Of a stretch of 64,000 nt of DNA, positions 1 to 11,100 are shown one piece after another. Origin of the DNA: Priapulus caudatus (Eukaryota > Priapulida > Priapulimorpha > Priapulimorphida > Priapulidae); NCBI RefSeq assembly GCF_000485595.1, contig NW_014578004.1:45840-109839 (forward strand), given 5' to 3'. Every line of letters begins with the position of its first letter. The first letter of the stretch is position 1. Under the pieces are notes generated by a model that searched no databases, was not told where the DNA came from, and saw only the letters and a list, made by a program, of their open reading frames with translations. A program made the translations under genes and the position numbers.

Positions 1-544
1 TATATATATGTAATAGTGGAAATTGGACAAGAGAAAGGGAATAGAAATAGCTTGTGATGGCACTTTGTTTAAACGCGGGCCACTGACCGCAACCAGGTCA
101 TCACGCGACAGCCATTTAGCGATCGGGGTAAGGCCGATTGGCCGTGAGAAGACAAAATACCACACAGACGTAGAAAAACCCGCGCGCACGAAATATAAGG
201 TCTCTCTCGAAAACCTATGACATAATCCGTGGGTCGTCTCTGCGTTCGCTTGCACCGCATATCAACCGTTTAAATCGTAAGTTACCTTTCATGCACAGCG
301 CAACCATATGTACGCGTCACTACCCCTTTGTGGGATTATACATTGTTCATATGTTTATGTCATTACGCATGTTGTCATTATGCATATATTTCATTAAATA
401 TTTACTCTGCTTATAATACGTACATATCAGTTCATTTGTTGTTTATGTGTTGTATATGACAGACGTTGTAGCAGCGGTGTACCTCACCGACGCGTACCAC
501 TATTACGATTCACGATAGAATAACTGCGTGTTACACGGGTGAGA

Positions 545-640
545 CATCATCTGAGACCGTAGGGCCTACCTGAGACTATAGTCTCAGACCTACCTGAGAC
601 TGAGACGTCTGAAACTACGTCTGAGACTATACGTATGAGG
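545..640. repeat. CTGAGAC-rich low-complexity patch
   Basis: Irregular repetition of CTGAGACTATAGTCTCAG-like words on both strands, giving local palindromes. No clear period. Confidence 0.5.
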
Positions 641-964
641 CTAGGCGATTTGAAGAATGCGTCTGGGGCTGGTAGATTCGGAAAGTGGATTAGGAGGTGT
701 TGGGAGACTGACACCGACACTAGTAAATTGGGAGTCTGTGATTAAAACTGGGATATATATAGATCGGACTATGGACTGAGGCTACTACTACTGGTAGGTA
801 GCACTGAGAGAATCGTAAGAGTGAATACGCACTGTTGAAACAGGAACACTTCTCGCTGCTTCAACGAAGAAGATTTTTGCAACTGTGGTGTAATATATAT
901 TTCAATCGGTTTTAGACCTAAGAGCAACGCGGTTAGATTATCGCACAGTGAACGAGTGAAGCAC

Positions 965-1111
965 CCCCGGGGGGGGGGCACTCCCTACAAAATAGGGTAG
1001 GTATGTGCCACTTGAGAGATGGAGCAGGGACGGGAAATATGTGAAAAGAGGGGTCATAACCGCGGCACATACCTACCATACAATATATAGGGAGTGCACC
1101 CCCCTCCCCCG
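965..1111. mobile_element. 147-bp MITE with 9-bp target-site duplication
   Basis: Terminal inverted repeats of about 45 bp begin with a C/G homopolymer run followed by GCACTCCCTA and continue to GGTAGGTATGTGCC. The copies lie at about 965-1009 and 1062-1111. The element is flanked on both sides by the direct repeat GTGAAGCAC (956-964 and 1112-1120). It has no coding capacity, so it is a non-autonomous DNA transposon. Confidence 0.8.
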
Positions 1112-1725
1112 GTGAAGCACGTGAAAACGCCAGTATACATGTCGCGCTACTATAGCATATTTCGTCACTTCGTCAGAGTGGTTGCATTGATTTGTTTGTT
1201 GAGAATAGACAAATAGTGGATGCGGGGGGAAACGTAATTAGCTCGCAGCGTGAATATTATATGAGGATGTAACAATACCCCCGCAGCACAGGGTTTTTCT
1301 TTTTTTCCTCTTCTACCGCATAGAGCTAATAAATTTTGCTCTTTCATGTGCCTCAGACAAACGTTGCGTTGTCAAACTGAAGCGTGAAAATAAAATGTGT
1401 TAATAAACCTTATTAGTTATTTATTTATCTCATTATCTATTTATGCATTTGTGTACATTTTACACACACACAGGACATGCATAAAAGGTAGTGTTAAGGG
1501 TTTACCCATTTTTTAACGTTTTTAACAAGGACAGCGTAGAGGGTTTGCACTATTCAGTGACCATGCAGTGTTGTGAATCAGCGCTCGTACTTATATGACA
1601 AAGATTACAGGAAATTATTTTCAAAACACACCGGTAGTCACTATAACTCTTTTAGCTCAACACAGTGAAACATATTTTGGGGGGAGGGTGGTGGAGGGGC
1701 GGGGGGAGCGGGCTCTAATAGCAAA

Positions 1726-1930
1726 AGCAGTTCAGTCCTTTGTTAACAGTCAACAAATCCATGTTTAACCCTCCTCTTGAGGGTCAAAAGGTAATCAAAC
1801 ACTTACTCTTCGCACGTCAGCGGAAAGTACATTTCATGGTCCTTTCAATAAAGTGATAAAAATGGTAGGTCAGCGCTGAAACTCTTGACACACGGCCGGA
1901 CACACGGACGGACTTCGTCAGCTGAGCTTA
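1726..1930. repeat. Dispersed repeat, copy 1
   Basis: Shares a near-identical 150-bp core (CAGTTCAGTCCTTTGTTAAC ... AAAAATGGTAGGTCAGC) with 27242-27400. It ends with the same ACACGGACGGAC ... TTCGTCAG tail seen at 27775-27835, but an internal part of about 370 bp present in copy 2 is missing. Probably a transposon family with an internal deletion. Confidence 0.75.
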
Positions 1931-3224
1931 AAATCCAGGTTTATTTACAGCAACCTGCTGCCTATGCAGCAACGACAACCACTTTAGCCAGAATATGAAA
2001 AAAATAACTCCTGGGCAGCGATTCAACTCCAATGTTCTTTATTCCTGATAGCGGCAAAAACATTACAATGTATAGATGCAGCAAGTCTTCCCTATATAAC
2101 AAAGCAGTGGTTTCGTAGACCTCTGCTCCAGTCTGCATCCATATGTGCTACAGGCGCACGCGTCTAGATAACACCCAACAGAGTTAACATCTCTATCACC
2201 TGAACACTTACGTAACAGCTAGCTAGGTACACATGGAAACCTATCATAGCGTCATACACTCAGAAAGTAGAGCTGCGTGTGTGGTACTTTCACACAGTAA
2301 AGCAGCCACCATCACAGACAACTAACAAAACCACTTGCTGGCATGAAGAAAGCACCTTCTGGTGGCTAGCCAACTGATCGCGTTACGTTGAAAATGATCG
2401 GGTAAACTTCGCCATTGGCAAGGGGGACAAACTCGGGCCATTTTGTTTGCGAAATTCCCAGCAGGCCATCACGCATGATTCATAATTTTAAACGACGACG
2501 GCTATCCGACTATTTGTGACTATCTGCGTGTCACTCTGCTAGCAATGTAACTCGCGCAAACATCGCGTACAAGCAACTGGTGTTAATCTATAGCACGCGG
2601 CCACTCCTGGGCCGACCACTTTGCGAGTGACGATACCCACAGCCTCTCGTGACAGCCTGCTACTGCTGTGAACTACCCACTCTTGCCTACCCTGGCTGAG
2701 CCCCTCCTGACTTCTAATAAAAGCGACAATTTCATAAAAATAAAAAACACCAGTGTTCATCGTCGCCATTTTGGATATTTACAATGTAGACAGCCCCCTG
2801 CGCAACATGGAACACGATATTGGGTAACTTTTATCTGCTGTACATAGAAAATACACCAAGATCATTGGCAGCCATTCGAAAACGAACTGCCTCCGTGCAC
2901 GCGCTAGTATCTCTTATCAATCGGTAAACCGTGCGACAGACTATTATACGTTTCGTTTTTTTACGGCGAGCGTCTATTTACAGCGGTAACCTCCCGACTC
3001 GCCCGCAGCAGATGATTGAAAATGAACTGATGCACTGTTTAGACATACACTAGCATTTCATCGATCTGAAAAACAGAGTGACAAACTAAAACGTTTCATT
3101 TTACGGCAAGCTCATATATACAGTCGCACCCTTCCAACGGCTGCAGTGGACAGAACAAACTGTACGCTATTATAAATACTACCGTGTTCCACCCCCTGGA
3201 CGCCAAACCATGCAGCAGTCAGAA

Positions 3225-3490
3225 TACCCGAGCTGCTTAGCAACACAGACTGCTGCTTAGCAACACAGACTCTGCTGCTTAGCAACACAAACTCTGCTGC
3301 TTAGCAACACAGACTCTGCTGCTTAGCAACACAGACTGCTGCTTAGCAATACAGACTCTGCTGCTTAGCAACACAGACTCTGCTGCTTAGCAACACACTC
3401 TGCTGCTTAGCAACACAGACTGCTGCTTAGCAACACACTCTGCTGCTTAGCAACACAGACTCTGCTGCTTAGCAGCACAGAAAAATCTGT
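3225..3490. repeat. Minisatellite, about 22-bp unit
   Basis: About twelve copies of a TGCTGCTTAGCAACACAGAC(TC) unit, with lengths alternating between 18 and 22 bp. It lies about 350 bp downstream of the CUL3 stop codon, so it may be in the 3' UTR or just beyond it. Confidence 0.9.
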
Positions 3491-3514
3491 TAAGCAACAC
3501 ACGGCCTGCATCTA

Positions 3515-3770
3515 TATTGCAATGCTGCCTTCAGTTTTGTGTAGCAATGCTCCTTCCAGTTTGTGTAGCAAATGCTGCTTTCAGTTTGTGTAGCAATGCT
3601 GCTTCCAATTTGTGTAGCAATGCTCCTTCTAGTTGTGTAGCAATGCTGCCTCCAGTTCGTGGAGCAATGCCACCTTCAGTTTGTATAGCAATGCTGTCTC
3701 CAGTCTGCTCAGCAAAGATGCTTCCAATCTGCTTAGCAATGCTGCCTCCAGTCTACCTCAAGACATATGG
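3515..3770. repeat. Degenerate minisatellite, about 24-bp unit
   Basis: Roughly ten diverged copies of a GTAGCAATGCTGCTTCCAGTTT-like unit, related to the neighbouring 22-bp array through the shared AGCAA/GCTGCT words. The long open frames across it are a by-product of the repeat. It ends about 65 bp from the CUL3 stop codon and is probably transcribed as CUL3 3' UTR. Confidence 0.85.
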
Positions 3771-3836
3771 TGCAATGGAACCTCTGCTGCTTACGTCTGT
3801 TTCACAGTGGCAATCCGTAGTCCACACAGTAATGCT

Positions 3837-3861
3837 CTACGCCACATACGTGTACATTTTC
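3837..3861 (-). CDS. CUL3: CUL3 terminal coding exon (25 nt)
   Basis: After a TTGCAG acceptor this micro-exon adds one base to the AG left by exon 18 (giving Arg), then encodes K-M-Y-T-Y-V-A and TAG. That is the invariant cullin-3 ending (human RKVYTYVA). It exists once in the window, 1.3 kb from exon 18 of the frameshifted copy and 9.9 kb from exon 18 of the readable copy. This supports a true locus with only one copy of exons 5-18. Automated pipelines could easily miss it. Confidence 0.9.
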
Positions 3862-4026
3862 CTGCAACAAGTAACGCGAAACCTCACATCAGATACACTG
3901 CGTCTCATGTGTCTCATAACAATGCTGCTAGTGGGGGGGGGGAGAACGCCTTTCATTATAAAAAAGGTGACTTTAAAAAATATTTCCATATAAGTGAATA
4001 ATGGTTCAACCTGTACACTACAATCA

Positions 4027-4058
<32 letters not shown>

Positions 4059-7000
4059 CATACACACAGGCATATTGTTTAAAAACATGTTTTGCAAGGT
4101 TGTTAACTATCTTTACTCACAATTATTAATATATAAGCATGGAACTAATTCCCCCAGCCAAAAAATTTGCATAGGCAAATGTGGGCTATAACAAAATAAA
4201 TTTTGCATAGCAATTGATAGAAAAATAATTAGTAATAGCATTTTTTTTCAGACAACACAGTGCAATTTACATAAAACCGCAGTGCATGCTTGGCCGTGTT
4301 ATCCGGTGTCGGCCTGTGCAGGCACAGCTAGCTTAAGCTAGCTTAGGACACTAGCGATTGCTGTACGCTCCGCAGCGTTTAAAGCAGCGTGGCGAGCTTT
4401 GGCACTCGCGACCGCTCGCCAATGTCGAGTGAAAAATAATATATCGGCGAGACAAAGCTAAAACTGACTCGCTCCGTGTTGGCGACGTAAAAAATAATTG
4501 TCTAAAGCTTTAATCAAAATGTTGGTTTCCTTACGTTTATATATTATATCAACGGTTGGATTTATGTCATTGATGAAATACAGTTCTAGCGATTGCTGAA
4601 GGGCGGGCTATACCGACTCCCTGCGACGGCACGACATCAAAACTCACTTTTATATTATCAGAAGGTCGCCGAAGAAAGCAGGCCGCGAGAAGCGTGCCAG
4701 CGGCCATGCACAGCGTGGCTGTGTGTGTAACGTGCCTGGGGCGGCATATTGATTGATGTACGGGAGGGGGGGGGGAGTGCAGGATTGTTAAAAGTCAGGC
4801 GTGGCCTGGTGTTAACAAGTCCATAAAAATCGGCGTAACGTGGCAATTTCAGAGACGGGGCAAAGCAGCCCGAGAATAAAATAAATTGTAAACAGTTCGT
4901 TTTCCGTTTACATTCGCATGGGCTGCATCGGCAAAACTCGATTTCATAAAAAAATATGGGGCGTACAAATGGCTGAAAAATACATCGCGAATTGGCGATG
5001 CGATAACCGGGAAATTAATTCCCTGTATATAATATTCAATATCACAATAATTCATTCACATCCCATAGCTTGGTCTATTGCAATCAACTTATATTTTATA
5101 CTAAAACCTAATCTCATCCAATAAGCTGTGACTATAAGCCGTCCATACCTATCTCTGGTGTTCTGCTAAATACTCTCCTCTCAATCAGTCCTCTCTATTC
5201 TTTTCTTGATGATCACAAGGCCTTGGAAGGAATCTCGCCTTCAACTGCTGTTAACCTGAAGAATAAATATTAGTTACGAGCCACTACAGCCTCAGGAACA
5301 TTGACAAATTCCAGGGTAGCCACTGCACAAATACTCCCTGAATCAACTCGTGTGCATGCATCATGCAGCACACCTGACAGATTGAGGCCCGCTGAATAAC
5401 ATCAAGTCGCTCTGCAACCGCATCATGATTCTATCCACGTCAATATGAAGGCAGTCCATACAACATGCCACGACACGCGTGATATATATTGCGGTGAGGC
5501 TATTTCGGAGCAGGAATGGGTGGATCGCCTGTAACATGTTGGTTTTCGTCGCTCGCAATCTGACCACACTGTACTACCCGCATACTCTTACTGGCGAGTC
5601 AAGCACCCCGCGAGCGTATAATCCTCTAAAATCTAGCTACACTCACAATGCACAATAACTTTACATGTTGTACTCTGGCAAGCACATAGGCAACAAAGAC
5701 AGCTAATGATTTAGATTGGCTTTTGAAATGACATTAGCGCTTCAGAAAATGTTTGCAATTCGTTACAGTTTTCTGCACTAGTTACGCACCTAAACCTCCT
5801 AGTAAACACACGCATGAGCAAACAGTTCTGACGATGACGCAATCCTAATGTGTGCATTCATCTCTGACAATGTACGTGTTTAAAAATACTCAACACAGGT
5901 TTACAGAGATGAAAAATATGCCAGGGCTTGTTTTGAGAATGAAATTATAAAGTATATAACATACAAACCAGCACTGTACTACAACTCACGTGCTAAGTTG
6001 CTGATACCATATCCTTTATACTACTGTAAACTACTGCAAAACATAACTACTGTGGAAACATATTAATCACCAATTTTTTTATCTATAAGGTGAGGCTTGT
6101 AAAAATATCACTTGCAACAAAAATCCTGTATTAGAACTACAGAAACATGGGATGACCATGGACTGACATCTAACCGCCTAATTACTCCACGGCTGGACCA
6201 TCCGTATCCACAAAAATGTTATAAAAATCTTCTGACATTAAACAAATGCAATCCAATGATAAAGGAATCAATGCCATAAATATTTACCCCACTGCCCAGT
6301 AATAAATGCTAAGAAAGAAAGAAAGAAAAACAAGTCCTCCCCAAACCCGCAAGAAAGTATTTCCAATGCAATAAATATTCACCCCACTGCCCAGTAATAA
6401 ATGCTAAGAAAGAAAGAAAGAAAAAAGTCCTCCTGCAAGAAAGTATTTCCAATGCAAAAAATATTCACCCAACTGCCCAGTAGACCCCACCCCTATCTCA
6501 CCTTCCCCCCCCGCTACCCTACAGACGCAACCCACCCCCACAACGCGCCCACACCACCCCCCGCAGCAGAGCAGTGGCACGTACCTCGGTGACGAGCACG
6601 TTATGTTGCATACGCTTCCTAGCCTTCATGATGCGCCACCGATGGCCGCCTCTATCGCTCGTGCTTGCGGTTCGCTCGTCCCACCTTGCTGCGCGTCTCC
6701 TTGCGTTCAGGATCCGACTCACCCTTCGCAACCACTGCAAGACGCGAACAAACAACCTGTACTATATCAGTGCTTCTTAAAACTGACCAAAAATACACGA
6801 AATCTAGTCGCGGTAATGAAATTTGTGGTAAAGCACGAGTACTGACACTAATTAGTTTTAAGTACCGACCTATGATTTACAACAAATAACACCGTATCTT
6901 ATAACAACCCGTGTACTAATATCATTGTGCTGACTTAGGTTTAACCGAAAACAGGGGGCGCCACTTTTGAAAACCCATACGCGTTATAGTACCGCTCGCC

Positions 7001-8141
7001 TATTAACGTTCAAAGACTTTGCACTAGTGAGCTTAATTCGATTTCTCTGTTAAGAAGACCGTGTGTGCTGCTTATAAACTAAGGTGACCTGATCAATAAA
7101 CTCAAATAAATGTGATGATTACGCTTCCACATTCGAAGTATTTATAGATATGATATCTTATTTGTTACTGCACACATCCTATTGATCCACCAGTTTACGA
7201 GCATTTCTCATCACAACATAGTACTGCATGTGAGATGCACGTTACCTGGCCTGGATGCTCACTCGAGTGTAGCTTGGATATAATTGGTCATTTAACGTAG
7301 AACAAATGAAGATGGCTCTGAAATTAAACAAGAAAACAGGCTTTAGTACCATATAAAAGCAAAAATATTTTATAAGGACATTCGAAACGGTATAAAATAA
7401 TCGCTCATAAAGTATAACAGTATCCTAATAAATGGTCGTATGGAAAATTGTTCCTATGCAGGGCATAACTGGCTTTATCGGAGCTGCTGCTGGTTCATGG
7501 TTAGAGGCGCCTTCCTATTTACGCAGCCTGGCCAAGCCACTGTTGGACGATGGCAATCCATGCCAGAAGTCACGCATTTACATCGTGTGAGTGATATCTT
7601 GTCACAGGTATATGAAACATTCCTACAACTGAGCAGATGAATGGATGTTAGGAGACATCAGATGAACTGATGAAAAAAACAACAATAGGGATTGACTATT
7701 TGCCATACAAATGTATATTCAAATCAAATATGAAAATTTTACCGCACAAACAAAACCTGAACAATCTAAACACTCGCACGATAGGTTATAAACAAGAAGT
7801 TACCCCACTTAGTACTGCAACTCAAACTATTTCTTTTACACTTGGGTTCCTTGACTAGTATTCCGCTGAGTGAGCTTGCCGACAACGCCCAAGTGACTGG
7901 AGGGCTCGAATTAAGTCCTTCTCTCCCTATATCCGGCTTTCGCTCTGTATCTCCTGGCGAAATCAAACGTACGCCCATGATCAGCCAACGTTATTCAACG
8001 TGGCCTAATCAGGAAATACTGCGCTGGTTGAACGGGCACTTTATCAACACAACAGCTGGCATTATCGCACATTACATAAACGCAATACAGGCGCAGTGCC
8101 TAGCACTCAAAAGCATTTTTTTTGTTTTTTTTTTTTTGTTT

Positions 8142-8190
<49 letters not shown>

Positions 8191-11100
8191 TTCCAAACAT
8201 CTTGCACATTTAGGGCAGCCCAAACTAAGCAAAATGCATGCACTCCATCACTCGCTCATACGTGAGGCTTGTCCCTCTGGTTGAACAGCCATCAAGCACA
8301 CACCATCTGGTACAGGTCGAGATCCTGAATGATGTGCTTGCGCGGCGTAACGCTCTACTGGCTTGTGCTGGTGCTAGCACCGCCTCGCCTCCTTCATGCT
8401 GCGAAAAGGTCCGCGTTGAGGTTCAGCCGATCGCGAGTTTGCAGGCTGGCAACGTCAGTTTTGTCGCGCCGCTGTCTCGCTAGGTAGAAACCTGGCAATG
8501 CAGAAGACCAAGGGTTATCCTGCTGTGGTGATCGAGAGATTAATATGCATATCAATCAGCAACCGTTACAGAGATCAACGTGAATTTCAAGACGATAAAC
8601 AGTTTTTCTCAGGCAGTGCAGGTCGTTGTTTTTTTATGTTTTCACGAACAAATAATGGACTGGTTTATCGTTCATCTCAATACATGCTCGTACTTTCACA
8701 GAAGGCATTATGAAGGACTTCACTAAATGCCACCACTGGTTATAAAGCATTAACGAGGATAGACTTGGCAATTTAACATATACCTGGGACATGTCATTCA
8801 TAACAACGAACTGTAGACAGACACATTATCAACAACAAATTATGAAGACAATTAACTTTATGGGGGTGTGCTGAACTGTTTAGCTGCCTGTATTCTTCCT
8901 TCTTTAAAAATTTCAAAATGCAATGGCGGGGTGCAGCTGGAATCGTCATCGGGTGACGACGACTGCGTAGGCCAGAAACGCAGTTGTAAACCGCACGCGC
9001 GACATATAGATCGACACCGTGCAAGTTAATCTGAACAGCAAAAAGTAGATATGTTAACTATGAATCATTCAAACTTCAAAATAACTGCGATATTGTTAAC
9101 AACTAAGATCAAAACTAACATCAGCATATGTATTAAATCATAAATTATTGTTTAAGAGTCTGGGCACCTGGCAAGACTTGGTAAGACAATAACAAAACGT
9201 TATAGCAAAAAGAAGAAAAAAAATTAAGAATACGCACAACATGACCGAAATTATTTGGGCAAACAGCTTCCTAACAGAATTTTAGAACCATCACTATAGG
9301 AAGATCTTTTGGTGGACAATTTGAAAATGTTAGCAAACTCATATTATGAAGAGAATAAGCTGTAAAACCGTAAACACCATAATATAATAACTTCCGTCTG
9401 TGCATGGCCTCTTTGAATTCGTCCATAGTTGTATTAGAAACACAGGTCAAATGTCAATTGAACAATACTTCCAGTTTGGAGGTGAAACTGACAACCACAT
9501 TGCCGTCTACAAATGGAGGCAATAAAACTGGCTCATATTGTGATCTTGACACTACACCCTCTTCCCTACATAATAGAAGGCAGAGTCGTAAAGCTTTTGA
9601 GAGTATCTGCAATCGGTAGGCAAGTCCGCTTTAGTAAAGGCAGCAACTTCTGATGGAGGTGGTACTTTATAAGGGACCAACACCTTCAATAAGGTAGCAG
9701 TACCTTGCAGTAGAGTGGGGCAATAACTTCCGTAGAGCAGTACCTATATTACGTCGATATACGCTTTAAGAAGAAAGGCATACCTTTTAGTTTGGAAATC
9801 CACTGTTTTCTCAGAATTCGTCAGATACGCTCTTTGAGTTGAGCAGGGAAGTAACTCTTTAGCGGAAGCTGCTTGTAGTAAACAGCTCAAAACACATCCT
9901 TCTCCTGCAGGAATCTAAATAGAACCATCGTGCTTGTCGAGGACCAAGCTTCCACCTCTTCTCTGTCAACTGATGGCAGAGGCGAATGAGCATTAATATA
10001 CGTGTAGGTACCTTGAATATTACCTGAAGGTTTAGTTTCCAGGTGTGCAGGGAGGACCGAAAGAATTCCAACCAAGAAGAGAAATCGACATTACGTAGCG
10101 TACGACTTGCTTGTGTTAAAAGTGCTACTATAAATCTTGCAGGCGGTGCATTCTCCTATTCCACAAGATTCATCAATCCATTTATAATTCCATCTCAGTA
10201 CAATAGAGAAGCAACGTGGAGTTTATATTTGTAATCTTCTACGTGTTTAGTTCAATAAATGGACGGAAACAAACATTGGGCAAGTCAACTTATGACACTT
10301 GATTTTTTAAACCAACTGTCACGCATTCCACGACAAACTGCTTTATGATAGCAGCATGAAGCGATACCATTCAGAAACCTTCATCTATGGTTTAGTGCCG
10401 GCAGCAACCTTTCCATAGCAGAGTTAGAACGGCATGCTAGCACTGCTAGCAAGCAACTTACGCACATGTTCACACTGCACCCCTTTCACAGCGCCTTTTT
10501 GAGCCTTGTCATAAATGAAGAGTGACAAGGTAGCTGCTGTGACTCTTCGGGTTGCGATTGAGAAGTATTCGAAAAGTCACTAGATATCCACTTGCTTGAA
10601 CTTCATATCATCTCCAAACGATTCGTGTAGGAAGTGGTCAAACCGATCTTTAAGATGCCAGTAAACTCTGGTAGAAAAGAAAAAAAAGGAACACGGCCCA
10701 GTAAAAGCAAAAAACCAAAAATGACCCATCGAGACTCGTTATCGATTTGCAACTTTTACAATTCACAAGCTGAAAGCGGATTACTTTAGCGATTAAGACT
10801 TCGAAATAGTTTTATTGTGTCAATTGAATAATTTCTCATTAAGATTGAAAAACAGACACACAAGAAGTGAGGACACATAGAGAGGGTGGCCCAACCCTAC
10901 CTATTTGCTGTTCTGATTATAGTTTCTAAAAATTTCATAACTTCACCTAACAAATTAGTGGCACAGCGGATGGCATAAATTCCTCTACAGAGTAAAGTTT
11001 AAACCGACGAAATATTTTCAGCAATATCTGCACCCTTGCGATGCCCTAAACCCTCACCCCATCCCAACTAAGCCGGTCAGCCATGACGACAGTGGCGGAT

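Larger units (their letters stand above)
1..3220. other. Repeat-bearing intergenic DNA, no gene recognised
   Basis: Apart from the CTGAGAC-rich patch, the short inverted-repeat element near 1 kb and the dispersed repeat at 1.7-1.9 kb, I see no exon structure or protein family. ORFs here are under 80 codons and show no recognisable motif. The stretch lies 3' of CUL3. Confidence 0.5.

Noticed and set aside
3517-4001. 158- and 122-codon frames
   Set aside because: They cover the degenerate minisatellite and run antisense over the CUL3 terminal exon.
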